From Acidimicrobiaceae bacterium (GTDB lineage: Bacteria; Actinomycetota; Acidimicrobiia; Acidimicrobiales; Aldehydirespiratoraceae): 47,302 bases of DNA. The stretch covers positions 1 to 47,302 of the forward strand of contig VXWX01000041.1 of assembly GCA_009835735.1 (NCBI GenBank). The letters run 5' to 3'. A model generated the notes under the pieces. It did not search any database and was not told where the DNA came from. It saw only the letters and a list, made by a program, of their open reading frames with translations. The position numbers were made by a program, and so were the translations under genes. How positions within the stretch are numbered: position 1 is the first letter of the stretch; every line of letters begins with the position of its first letter. Below, in pieces: positions 23,777-32,370 of the stretch.

Positions 23777-25999
23777 CTAGATCTTCTCCAGCGGGGCCCA
23801 CGACAGCAGTAGTTGCTTCTCTCCTACGGTGGGGAACCGCACCGACGCCTGCGCGTCGTCCCCCGCGCCCTCGATGTTCAGGATCACACCCTCGCCCCAC
23901 TGGGCGTGGCGCACGTCGTCTCCCACCTTGAGGCCCAGGCGGTCGGCACCTGACACCGACGGCGGGGGTTGTCGGCCGGCGTCGAGGGCCCGCTGAACGA
24001 TCTCGTCGCGGTTGGCCGACCGCCGGTCGAGGCTGCGCTCACGCCGGCTGCGGCTGTAGTAGCGGCTGCGCACCACCCGGGACCCGTCGACGGTCTGCAG
24101 CAGCTCGTCGGGGATCTCCTTGAGGAACCGGCTCGGCGGGTTGTACTGCCGGCTGCCGTACAGCAGCCGGCTCCAGGCGTGCGTGAGGGTGAGCTGGCGC
24201 ATGGCCCGGGTGATGCCGACGTAGGCGAGGCGGCGCTCCTCCTCCAGCTCGTGAGGCTCGCCCAGGGCCCGGATGTGGGGGAACACGCCGTCCTCCATCC
24301 CGATCATGTAGACGTCGGGGTACTCGAGGCCCTTGGCCGAGTGCATGGTCATGAGCGTGACCGCGGACTCATCGGAACCGGCGTCGGCCAGTTCGTCGGT
24401 GTCGGCCACCAGCGCCACCGCCTCCAGCAACTCGTCGAGGGTGTCGTGCTCGCCGGCCACCCCTACCAGCTCCGCCAGATTCTCCAAGCGGCCGTCAGCC
24501 TCGACCGACTTCTCGGAACGCAACTCGTCCAGGTATCCGGAGCGCTCCAGCAGCTCCTGGAGCACCGCGGCCGGCGACGCCTCCAGGCTGACGGCTCCGT
24601 CGATCAGCGTGCAGAACTGCCGGATGCCGGCCGCCGAGCGTCCGGTGACGCCGGCCTCCGCGCAGTGTCGGAGCGCCTCGTAGAACGTGAGTCCGGAGTC
24701 GGCTACGTAGGCGTCGATCTTGGCCACCGAAGTGGCGCCCACACCCCGCTTGGGCACGCCCAGCGCCCGTTTCACGCTCACCTCGTCGCCGGGGTTGGTG
24801 ACTGTCTTGAGGTAGGCCATGGCGTCGCGCACCTCCCGGCGGTCGTAGAAGCGGGTGCCTCCCACCAGCCGGTAGGGGATCTCGGCCTTGATGAGCTGCT
24901 CCTCCACCGCCCGCGACTGGGCGTTGGTGCGATAGAAGACGGCCGTTTCGGAGAAACGCATCTGCTCTTCGTCGGCGCGGCGCACGATCTCGCTGACCAC
25001 GTAGCGGGCCTCGTCCTCCTCGTCGTCGGCGTGGTAGCGGACGATGGCCGGCCCCGACCCCTGGTCGGTCCACAGGTCCTTGGGCTTGCGGCCGGCGTTG
25101 TTGACGATCACTGAATTGGCGGCGTCGAGGATGGTCTGGGTGCTGCGGTAGTTCTGTTCCAGCACGACGATGCGGACGTCGTCGAAGGCCCGCTCGAACT
25201 CGAGGATGTTGCGGATGTCGGCGCCACGGAAGGCGTAGATCGACTGGTCGGCGTCGCCCACCGCGGTCACCTGGCGGCTCTCGGCGCCCAGGCTGATCAC
25301 CAGCTCGTTCTGCACAGGGTTGGTGTCCTGGTACTCGTCCACGAGCACATGGGCGAACCGCTGCCGCCAGCGTTCAAGTACCTCCGGGCAGTTCCGGAAC
25401 AGCTCGACCGTGCGCAGGAGCAGATCGTCGAAGTCCATGGCCGCGGCCGCGGCGAGGCGGCGCTGGTAGTGGCCGAACACCTCCGCGATGCGCCGCTCGA
25501 AGATGTTGGAGGCCTGCTCGGCGTACTGCTCGGCGCCGATGTTGTCGTTCTTGGCCGCGGAGATGGTGGCGTGGATCGCCCGGGGCGGGAACCGCTTTTG
25601 GTCGAGGTTCAGGTCGCGCAGCACGTAGCCGCACAGGCGCACCGCGTCGCCCTGGTCGTAGATGGTGAAGCGGCTCGGGTAGTCGATGTAGGCGGCGTCG
25701 CGGCGCAGGATGCGCACGCAGGCCGCGTGGAACGTCGACACCCACATGCTCTCGGCCACCGGCCCCACGAGCGTGCCGACACGGTCGCGCATCTCGCCGG
25801 CAGCCTTGTTGGTGAATGTGATGGCCAGGATGTCGAACGGCGACAGGCCGTGATGGTCGATCAGATGGGCGATGCGATGGGTGAGCACGCGGGTCTTGCC
25901 CGACCCCGCTCCGGCCACCACCAGGAGCGGTCCGCCGGTATGGGTGACCGCCTCGTACTGGGCCGGGTTCAGGTCCTCCAGAATCGCCGATTCCACCAT
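23777..25999 (-). CDS. pcrA: ATP-dependent DNA helicase PcrA/UvrD1
   Basis: A 740-residue superfamily 1A 3'-5' helicase used in nucleotide excision repair and removal of stalled polymerases. Helicase motifs are LNPAQYEAV (Q motif), GAGSGKTRVL (I), VDEYQDTNPVQ (II), GDADQSIYAFRGA (III), EQNYRS (IV) and TMHSAKGLEY (V). The C-terminus (VGDDVRHAQWGEGVI) is the Tudor-like domain that contacts RNA polymerase. The ATG at 25999 follows TAGGGT by seven bases, so the first ten residues of the longer frame are excluded. In Mycobacterium tuberculosis uvrD1 also lies close to sucCD. Confidence 0.96.
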   Translation of the reverse strand: MVESAILEDLNPAQYEAVTHTGGPLLVVAGAGSGKTRVLTHRIAHLIDHHGLSPFDILAITFTNKAAGEMRDRVGTLVGPVAESMWVSTFHAACVRILRRDAAYIDYPSRFTIYDQGDAVRLCGYVLRDLNLDQKRFPPRAIHATISAAKNDNIGAEQYAEQASNIFERRIAEVFGHYQRRLAAAAAMDFDDLLLRTVELFRNCPEVLERWRQRFAHVLVDEYQDTNPVQNELVISLGAESRQVTAVGDADQSIYAFRGADIRNILEFERAFDDVRIVVLEQNYRSTQTILDAANSVIVNNAGRKPKDLWTDQGSGPAIVRYHADDEEDEARYVVSEIVRRADEEQMRFSETAVFYRTNAQSRAVEEQLIKAEIPYRLVGGTRFYDRREVRDAMAYLKTVTNPGDEVSVKRALGVPKRGVGATSVAKIDAYVADSGLTFYEALRHCAEAGVTGRSAAGIRQFCTLIDGAVSLEASPAAVLQELLERSGYLDELRSEKSVEADGRLENLAELVGVAGEHDTLDELLEAVALVADTDELADAGSDESAVTLMTMHSAKGLEYPDVYMIGMEDGVFPHIRALGEPHELEEERRLAYVGITRAMRQLTLTHAWSRLLYGSRQYNPPSRFLKEIPDELLQTVDGSRVVRSRYYSRSRRERSLDRRSANRDEIVQRALDAGRQPPPSVSGADRLGLKVGDDVRHAQWGEGVILNIEGAGDDAQASVRFPTVGEKQLLLSWAPLEKI

Positions 26000-26006
26000 C
26001 AAGGCC

Positions 26007-26012
26007 ACCCTA
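26007..26012 (-). promoter_or_regulatory. -10 hexamer of pcrA
   Basis: TAGGGT on the minus strand with a seven-base gap to the ATG and no ribosome binding site. Confidence 0.5.
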
Positions 26013-26042
26013 CTGCCGCCACCCGACACCGCTTTGGCCCGA

Positions 26043-26048
26043 TAGCCT
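26043..26048 (+). promoter_or_regulatory. -10 hexamer of the cystathionine beta-synthase gene
   Basis: TAGCCT with a seven-base gap to GTG 26056 and no ribosome binding site. The same hexamer and gap occur before the 55-residue gene at 32282. Confidence 0.5.
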
Positions 26049-26055
26049 GCCGGGC

Positions 26056-27447
26056 GTGGAGGTCGCCGACTCCGTCCTCGACCTCGTAGGGAACACGCCG
26101 CTGGTGCGGATGCGGCGGGCGATTCCCGAGGCCCGCTGCGACGTGCTGGCCAAGCTCGAGATGCTCAACCCCGGCGGCAGCGTCAAGGACCGCATCGCCA
26201 TCGCGATGATCGACGGGGCAGAGCGCGACGGGCTGCTCAAACCGGGCGGAACGATCATCGAGCCCACCTCGGGCAACACCGGCGTCGGCCTGGCCATGGT
26301 CGGGGCCCAGCGGGGCTACCGGTGCGTCTTCGTGATGACCGACAAGGTGAGCCCCGAGAAGGTGCAGCTGCTACGGGCCTACGGCGCCGAGGTTGTGGTG
26401 TGCCCGGTGGCAGTGGCCCCCGAGGACCCCGACTCCTACTACTCCACCGCTGAGCGGCTCATGGCCTCCACGCCGGGTGCCTACCAGCCCAACCAGTACT
26501 TCAACCAGGAGAACCCCCTCGCCCACGAGAAGACGACCGGACCCGAGCTCTGGCGTCAGACCGACGGCCGCATCACCCATTTCGTGGCCGGGCCGGGCAC
26601 CGGGGGCACCATCAGCGGAGTGGGCCGCTACCTCAAGCGGCAGAACCCGTCGGTGCAGATCATCGCGGCCGACCCGGAGGGCTCTGTGTTCAGCGGCGGG
26701 TCCGGCCGGCCCTACCTGGTGGAGGGCATCGGCGAGGACTTCTGGCCCGAGACCTACCACCCCGACGTGGTGGACCGTGTGATTGCCGTGTCCGACCAGG
26801 CCTCCTTCGACATGGCCCGGCTGGTCTCCCACCGCGAGGGCCTCCTGATCGGAGGCTCAGGAGGAACGGCGGTGTGCGCGGCCGCCGAGGTGGCCCGGGA
26901 CTGCAGTCCCGATGATGTGGTCGTGCTGCTGCTGCCCGACTCAGGCCGCGGCTACCTGTCGAAGGTGTTCAACGACGACTGGATGGCGTCGCACGGGTTC
27001 CTGATCGGCGAGCACCCCTGCGTGAAGGATGTGCTGGACGCCAAGGAGGGTGCGCTGCCGCCGCTGGTGTACGTGAATCCCGACGACCCCGTGAGCCTGG
27101 CCGTGACCCACATGCGCGACAACGGGCTGAGCCAGCTTCCGGTGGCCAAGGGCGAGATGCCGCTGGCCGCGGCCGAGGTGATGGGATCGGTCCACGAATT
27201 GCAACTGATGGCTCTGGCCTTCAACGGGGACCTGCTCGGCCGGCCGGTGGAGAGCGTGATGAGCAGGCCCCTGGAGCAGATCGGCATCGGTGAGCCGGTG
27301 GCCCTGGCAGTGACGAAGCTGGAGCGATCGCCGGCGCTGCTGGTGCTCGACGGCGGCCGGCCCCGGGCGGTGGTCTCCAGCACCGATGTGCTCAGCTATC
27401 TGTCGTCCATCTCGGGCGGCGCCCTCACAGACGGGGTGGGCCTGTGA
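26056..27447 (+). CDS. cbs: Cystathionine beta-synthase
   Basis: PLP enzyme joining homocysteine and serine to cystathionine. The catalytic domain shows K44 in NPGGSVKDR, the TSGNTG phosphate-cup motif and GPGTGGTISG; residues from about 335 form a pair of CBS domains (the FLIGEHPCVKDVL and PLVYVNPDDPVSLAV region onwards). No N-terminal heme domain is present. At 463 residues it is the usual bacterial two-domain length. It overlaps the cystathionine gamma-lyase gene by GTGA, giving a reverse-transsulfuration operon. Cysteine synthase is the alternative, but the C-terminal CBS pair and the partner argue against it. Confidence 0.93.
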   Translation: MEVADSVLDLVGNTPLVRMRRAIPEARCDVLAKLEMLNPGGSVKDRIAIAMIDGAERDGLLKPGGTIIEPTSGNTGVGLAMVGAQRGYRCVFVMTDKVSPEKVQLLRAYGAEVVVCPVAVAPEDPDSYYSTAERLMASTPGAYQPNQYFNQENPLAHEKTTGPELWRQTDGRITHFVAGPGTGGTISGVGRYLKRQNPSVQIIAADPEGSVFSGGSGRPYLVEGIGEDFWPETYHPDVVDRVIAVSDQASFDMARLVSHREGLLIGGSGGTAVCAAAEVARDCSPDDVVVLLLPDSGRGYLSKVFNDDWMASHGFLIGEHPCVKDVLDAKEGALPPLVYVNPDDPVSLAVTHMRDNGLSQLPVAKGEMPLAAAEVMGSVHELQLMALAFNGDLLGRPVESVMSRPLEQIGIGEPVALAVTKLERSPALLVLDGGRPRAVVSSTDVLSYLSSISGGALTDGVGL

Positions 27448-28592
27448 GCGGACGCGAGGATGCCTGGGGGTTCGAGACCCGGGCCGTCCATGTCGGCCAG
27501 GAGCCCGACGAGACCACGGGGGCCATCACCGTGCCCATCCATCTGGCCACCACTTTCGTGCAGGCCGCGCCGGGCCAGCACCGGGGCTACGAGTACTCCC
27601 GCACGTCTAACCCGACCCGGGCCGCGCTGGAGCGCAGCGTGGCCGGCCTGGAGGGGGCGGGGCACGGTTTCGCGTTCGCCAGCGGCATGGCCGCCGAGGA
27701 TGCGCTGGTGGGCCTGCTGCGCCCCGGCGACCACGTTGTGCTCGGTCTCGACGCCTACGGGGGAACGTTCCGGCTGATCGCCCGGATCTACGGCGAGCGG
27801 GGCATCACATGGTCGGCAGTGGACCTGACCGACCCCGCGGCTCTGGCAGGCGCGCTGCGGCCCGAGACCCGGCAGGTGTGGGTCGAGACACCGACCAACC
27901 CCATGCTGGCCGTGGTCGACATCGCGGCGGTAGCCGACACTGCCCGCTCCGCGGGGGCCGCAGTGATCGTGGACAACACCTTCGCCACGCCGTACCTGCA
28001 GAACCCGCTGGCCTTGGGCGCCGATGTCGTGGTTCACTCCAGCACGAAGTACTTGGGCGGCCATTCCGACGTGGTCGGCGGCTTCGTCGCCACCAACGAT
28101 GACGAACTGGCCGAGCAGTTGGCCTTCGTCCAGAACGCGGCGGGCGCGGTGCCCAGCCCGTTCGACTGCTACCTGCTGCTCAGGGGCATCAAGACTCTGG
28201 GCGTCCGAATGGACCGCCACTGCGCCAACGCACAGGCGGTGGCCGAGCACCTGGCCAACCACCCCAGGGTCGCCCGCGTGCTGTACCCGGGCCTCGCGGA
28301 CCATCCGGGTCATGGCTTGGCGGCACGCCAGATGCGGGGCTTCGGGGGGATGGTGTCGTGCATCCTGACCGGCGGTGAGGATGCGGCCGTAGACACGGTC
28401 AGCTCCACCCGGGTCTTTCGACTGGCCGAGTCGCTGGGCGCGGTGGAGTCGCTCATCGAGCAGCCGTCCACCATGACCCACCTGTCGGTGGCCGACTCTC
28501 CTCTGGCCGTCGATCCCGGCCTGATCCGCCTGTCCGTCGGCATCGAGACCATCGACGACCTTCTCGCCGACCTCGACCAAGCTCTCGGCTAA
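27444..28592 (+). CDS. Cystathionine gamma-lyase/gamma-synthase family enzyme
   Basis: A 382-residue Cys/Met-metabolism PLP enzyme. PLP lysine is K202 in SSTKYLGGHSD, with YSRTSNPTR and ASGMAA typical of the family. Sequence alone does not separate gamma-lyase from gamma-synthase; coupling to cbs makes gamma-lyase, which releases cysteine from cystathionine, the better reading. The GTG start overlaps the cbs stop. The last 10 bp meet guaA. Confidence 0.92.
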   Translation: MSGREDAWGFETRAVHVGQEPDETTGAITVPIHLATTFVQAAPGQHRGYEYSRTSNPTRAALERSVAGLEGAGHGFAFASGMAAEDALVGLLRPGDHVVLGLDAYGGTFRLIARIYGERGITWSAVDLTDPAALAGALRPETRQVWVETPTNPMLAVVDIAAVADTARSAGAAVIVDNTFATPYLQNPLALGADVVVHSSTKYLGGHSDVVGGFVATNDDELAEQLAFVQNAAGAVPSPFDCYLLLRGIKTLGVRMDRHCANAQAVAEHLANHPRVARVLYPGLADHPGHGLAARQMRGFGGMVSCILTGGEDAAVDTVSSTRVFRLAESLGAVESLIEQPSTMTHLSVADSPLAVDPGLIRLSVGIETIDDLLADLDQALG

Positions 28593-28602
28593 CCCTCTCG
28601 CG

Positions 28603-30168
28603 CTACTCCCATTCGATGGTGGCGGGGGGCTTGGAAGTTATGTCGTAGACCACCCGGTTGACTCCATCGACCTCAGCGATGACCCGGCTGCTCATGGCCT
28701 CCAGCACATCGTGAGGCAGGCGAGCCCAGTCGGCGGTCATGGCATCGGAGCTGGTGACCGCCCGGATCACCACCGGCCGCCCGTAGGTGCGCTCGTCGCC
28801 CATGACGCCGACTGTGCGGATGTCGGGCAGCACTGCGAACGACTGCCATATCTCACGCTCCAGGCCGGCGGCCCGCAACTCCGAGCGCACGATGGCATCG
28901 GCGTGGCGGAGAGTGTCGGCCGCCTCGGGGGTGACCTCCCCGATGATGCGAACGGCCAGGCCCGGACCGGGGAAGGGCTGGCGGTGCACGATCTCAGAGG
29001 GCAGACCCAACTGGGCTCCCACGGCCCGCACCTCGTCCTTGAACAGCGACCGCAGCGGCTCCACCAGCTCGAAGTCCAGGTCGTCGGGCAGGCCGCCCAC
29101 GTTGTGGTGGCTCTTGATGGTGGACGAGTGGGTGGTGGCGCCCGACTCGATCACGTCGGGATACAGCGTCCCCTGCACCAGGAACGCGGCGTCGGGAACC
29201 TGGTTGCGAGCTCGCTCGAAGGCCCGTATGAACTGCTCGCCGACCACCTTTCGCTTGGCCTCGGGCTCGGTGACGCCTTCCAGCGCGGAGAAGAACTCGG
29301 TGGCCGCGTCGAGGCGGACGAGATCGACTCCGAAGTGGCGGCCGAAGGTCTCCTCCACCTGGTCGGCCTCGCCCTCGCGCAGCAGACCGGTGTCGACCAG
29401 CACGCACGTCAGCCGGGTGCCGATGGCCTTGTGCACCAGCGCGGCGGCCACCGCGGAGTCCACGCCCCCCGACAAGCCGCAGATGGCACGGCCATCGCCG
29501 ACCTGGTTCTGGACGGATGTCACTGCGGCGTCGATGATCGAGTGCATCGACCAGCTCGGACCGGCGCCGCACGCCCGCCGCAGGAAGCGCTCCATGACAT
29601 CGTGGCCATGGGCGGTGTGCTCGACCTCGGGATGGAACTGCACCCCGAACAGTCCCCGTTCGGGGTTCTCGAACGCGGCTACCGGCGAAGCCTCAGTGGC
29701 GGCGGTGACCGTCGCTCCCGCCGGCGGCTCGGCGATGGCATCGAAGTGGCTCATCCACACCGGCTGGCGTGAAGGCAGCCCGGCCAGCAGGACGCCGCCG
29801 TCGCCGGCCACCGTCATCTCGGCCCGGCCGTACTCGCCCCGCTCGTTGGGACCGACCGAGCCTCCCAACTGCTCGGCGATCAGCTGGGCTCCGTAGCAGA
29901 TGCCGAGAATCGGCACACCGAGCTCGTAGATGGCGGGATCGAGGGTCGGCGCGCCCTCGACGTGCACCGAGGCCGGTCCACCGCTGAGGATCACGCCGGC
30001 CGGCCGGCGGGCCGAGACCTCGGCTGCGGTGATCGCCGCCGGCACGATCTCGCTGTACACCTCGCACTCGCGCACCCGCCGGGCGATCAGCTGCGCGTAC
30101 TGGGCCCCGAAGTCCACCACCAGGACGGTGTCGAAGGCACCGCCGGGACCCGGCGCGGCCTCGATCAC
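28603..30168 (-). CDS. guaA: GMP synthase (glutamine-hydrolysing)
   Basis: Amidates XMP to GMP. The N-terminal amidotransferase domain has C91 in GICYGAQ and the QFHPEV pair; the ATP-pyrophosphatase domain has the PP-loop SGGVDS, and the C-terminal dimerisation domain ends in KPPATIEWE, the canonical GuaA ending. At 521 residues it is complete. The GTG start overlaps the guaB3 stop (GTGA). A much longer reading upstream is a frame shadow of guaB3. Confidence 0.97.
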   Translation of the reverse strand: MIEAAPGPGGAFDTVLVVDFGAQYAQLIARRVRECEVYSEIVPAAITAAEVSARRPAGVILSGGPASVHVEGAPTLDPAIYELGVPILGICYGAQLIAEQLGGSVGPNERGEYGRAEMTVAGDGGVLLAGLPSRQPVWMSHFDAIAEPPAGATVTAATEASPVAAFENPERGLFGVQFHPEVEHTAHGHDVMERFLRRACGAGPSWSMHSIIDAAVTSVQNQVGDGRAICGLSGGVDSAVAAALVHKAIGTRLTCVLVDTGLLREGEADQVEETFGRHFGVDLVRLDAATEFFSALEGVTEPEAKRKVVGEQFIRAFERARNQVPDAAFLVQGTLYPDVIESGATTHSSTIKSHHNVGGLPDDLDFELVEPLRSLFKDEVRAVGAQLGLPSEIVHRQPFPGPGLAVRIIGEVTPEAADTLRHADAIVRSELRAAGLEREIWQSFAVLPDIRTVGVMGDERTYGRPVVIRAVTSSDAMTADWARLPHDVLEAMSSRVIAEVDGVNRVVYDITSKPPATIEWE

Positions 30169-31274
30169 GGCGAGACTATGGCGACGGCGGCCCGCTGGAA
30201 GTCCTTCACGTCGGTGTAGCCGCACTTGGCCATGGAGGTGCGCAGCCCACCCATCAGGTTGGTGTTGCCGCCGGGGCCGAGAGCGGGGCCGTGGAGGACC
30301 TCCGCGAGCGTGCCCCGCGGCTCGACATCCATGATGCGCCCCCGGGGCAGCGTCGCATGGCCGGCCGACAGATCCCAGTGCCGGCCCGGGCACGGCGAGT
30401 CGGAGGCTGACGCCAGCGGGAGACCGACCATTGCCGCGTCGGCGCCACACACGATCGCCTTGGCGATGTCGCCCGCGGTGCGCATCGTGCCGTCGGCGAT
30501 CACGTGGCAGTACACGCCGGTCTCGTCGAGGTGGCGCATGCGGGCCGCCCGAGCATCGGCGATGGCGGTGGCCTGCGGCGCGTCGAGGCCGAGCACGTGG
30601 CGGGTGGTTCCCACGTGTCCCGAGCCTGCCCCCACCAGCACGCCGGCCGCGCCGGTGCGCATCAGGTGCAGGGCAGCCTGGTAGCTCACGCAGCCTCCGA
30701 CGATGACCGGCGTCTGCATGCGCCGGATGAACGTCTTGAGGTTGAGGGGGTCGCCCGCCGACGAGACGTGTTCGGCTGAGACGATCGTGCCTGAGATCAC
30801 CAGCAGATTGATGTCGGCGGCGATGGCGTGGGGCGCGAGCTTCTCGGCCCGCTGGGGTCGCACCCGACCGGCGGTGCGCACCCCGGCCTCCGCGATCTCG
30901 GCGATGCGGGCGGCCACCAATTCCGGCTGTACGGGCCGGGCGTACAGCTCGCGCAGGCGGGCTGTGGCCACCTCCAACGGCGCGGTGGACAGCTCGGCCA
31001 GATCGGCGGTGGGGTCCTCGCATCGGGTCCAGATGCCTTCCAGGTCGAGCACGCCGACGCCCCCGAGTTCCCCCATCCGCACGGCGGTGGCCGGGCTGGT
31101 CACGCTGTCGGTGGAGGCTGCCAGGACCGGGATGTCGAAGCGGTAGGCGTCGATCTGCCAGGAGATGTCCACGTCCTCCAGGTCGCGGGTGCGCCGGCTG
31201 GGGATGATGGCGATCTCGTCTAGCCGGTAGGCGCGGCGACCGGACTTGCCCAACCCGATGTCAATCTCAGCCAT
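30165..31274 (-). CDS. guaB3: GuaB3, IMP dehydrogenase-related protein
   Basis: A 369-residue IMPDH-fold protein without the CBS domains of true IMP dehydrogenase. The N-terminal [18 protein letters not shown] and central [13 protein letters not shown] are characteristic of the actinobacterial GuaB3 group. The loop that in IMPDH carries the catalytic Cys reads GSGHVGTTR and has no Cys, as in other actinobacterial GuaB3 proteins. The family's reaction is not fully settled, with GMP reductase-like activity reported for a relative. It is co-transcribed with guaA; no genuine guaB is visible in the window. Confidence 0.9.
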   Translation of the reverse strand: MAEIDIGLGKSGRRAYRLDEIAIIPSRRTRDLEDVDISWQIDAYRFDIPVLAASTDSVTSPATAVRMGELGGVGVLDLEGIWTRCEDPTADLAELSTAPLEVATARLRELYARPVQPELVAARIAEIAEAGVRTAGRVRPQRAEKLAPHAIAADINLLVISGTIVSAEHVSSAGDPLNLKTFIRRMQTPVIVGGCVSYQAALHLMRTGAAGVLVGAGSGHVGTTRHVLGLDAPQATAIADARAARMRHLDETGVYCHVIADGTMRTAGDIAKAIVCGADAAMVGLPLASASDSPCPGRHWDLSAGHATLPRGRIMDVEPRGTLAEVLHGPALGPGGNTNLMGGLRTSMAKCGYTDVKDFQRAAVAIVSP

Positions 31275-31368
31275 CGAAGCCCCCCTGGCTCTGCCACCTT
31301 CGCACGGGTTCGCTCATTGGGCTAGGCACCAAGAGATCGAAGCGCCGGAAGCCGGGCACCGGACGAGC

Positions 31369-32016
31369 CTACCCGGCGTCGCCCCCCACGATCACCATCG
31401 TCAGGAGCCTGCGCAGCACAGCTGCGGTCGCCCCCCAGACGGTGTCGCCGTTGAGCTCGAAGAAGGTCATGGCGCGGTCACCGCCGAGGGCTTCTCCCAG
31501 CGGCCAGATCTCCTCTCGCCATGCTTCGGGGTCGGTCAGCTCGGCCAGCGAGACGTGCAGCACCTGTTCCACCTCGACCGGGTCGGGCACGAGCTCGGGG
31601 CGTTGGTCGACGGTGGCCACGAACGGGCACACCAGCGACCGGGATCCGACGGTGACGAAGCTGTCGAGCCGGCCGATCCGGGACACGCTGGCAGGGTCCA
31701 GACCGATCTCCTCGGTCGCCTCCCGCAGTGCGGTAGCCCACAGGTCGGCGTCGCCCGGCTCCCGCCTGCCGCCCGGAAACGAGACTTCACCGGCGTGGTG
31801 CCGGAGGTGCCAGGAGCGTCGGGTGAGAACCACCCACGGCTCTCCTTGGTGCTCGTAGAGCAGCACCAGCACGCCTGATGGTGCCGACCCTCGTGGCACC
31901 GTTGCCGGCGAGGGGACGAACCCGGGCGGGGTGTCCACGACCGCCTTCAGCACCTGTTCCAGGCTCGGGCGGCGTCGCTGCTCCGGAAGCCCGGCCCAAG
32001 GCGGCTGCCCGCCCAT
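31369..32016 (-). CDS. Nudix hydrolase, CoA pyrophosphatase (NudL)-like
   Basis: A 215-residue Nudix protein with the motif PGGRREPGD followed by TALREATEEIGL, plus the LTRRSWHLRHHAGEVSFPGG segment that marks the CoA-pyrophosphatase group. It would hydrolyse CoA or a related nucleotide. The frame is open for another 72 codons upstream with no similarity; the ATG at 32016 is the only canonical codon near the family start, although it lacks a ribosome binding site. It follows the 55-residue gene on the same strand. The 94 bp to guaB3 hold nothing evident. Confidence 0.82.
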   Translation of the reverse strand: MGGQPPWAGLPEQRRRPSLEQVLKAVVDTPPGFVPSPATVPRGSAPSGVLVLLYEHQGEPWVVLTRRSWHLRHHAGEVSFPGGRREPGDADLWATALREATEEIGLDPASVSRIGRLDSFVTVGSRSLVCPFVATVDQRPELVPDPVEVEQVLHVSLAELTDPEAWREEIWPLGEALGGDRAMTFFELNGDTVWGATAAVLRRLLTMVIVGGDAG

Positions 32017-32114
32017 CCGGGCATCGGCCGGGCGGGGGATGTGCTGGGATCCGCCCCTTCCGGCAGGGGCCTGCGGCGGATCGAAGACCGCGGAGGTCGG
32101 TCCGGTCGAGTCGG

Positions 32115-32282
32115 TCAGGATTCTTCCCCACCGCCGGCTGCGGCCGCGGCCAGGTCCTGGAGAAGCTCCCGCAGCCCGCCGGTCTTGAGGTCGCTCATCA
32201 CCCGGCCCGGCGGTGTCTCGCCCCGCTCCCACTCCTCCCAGTGGTCCAGCAGCTTGCGCGGGTCAGGCGCCGGGCGATCCAT
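32115..32282 (-). CDS. Conserved 55-residue protein next to the Nudix gene
   Basis: A small acidic helical protein. It opens with PDPRKLLDHWEEWERGE, then TPPGRVMSDLKTGGLRELL, and ends in a short Ala/Gly/Glu tail. I recall short actinobacterial proteins with the same W..WERGE..PG.VM.DLKT.G pattern, but its function is unknown. ATG 32282 lies seven bases after TAGCCT on the minus strand, the same leaderless geometry as cbs. The frame has strong third-position GC bias, which supports coding. The gap to the lipoprotein gene (32283-32370) holds only this promoter. Confidence 0.7.
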   Translation of the reverse strand: MDRPAPDPRKLLDHWEEWERGETPPGRVMSDLKTGGLRELLQDLAAAAAGGGEES

Positions 32283-32289
32283 CTGAGTG

Positions 32290-32295
32290 AGGCTA
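32290..32295 (-). promoter_or_regulatory. -10 hexamer of the 55-residue gene
   Basis: TAGCCT on the minus strand, seven bases before the ATG at 32282; no ribosome binding site lies between them. Confidence 0.45.
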
Positions 32296-32370
32296 CCGAG
32301 GCGGCCGGGCGCCGCCGCGCCCCGAGGCGGTGGGCCGCGGCGGTCACCGCGGCGTGTGGGCGGCTGTCGG

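Noticed and set aside
30165..31274. True IMP dehydrogenase (guaB)
   Set aside because: The protein lacks CBS domains and the catalytic Cys loop (GSGHVGTTR instead); it fits GuaB3.
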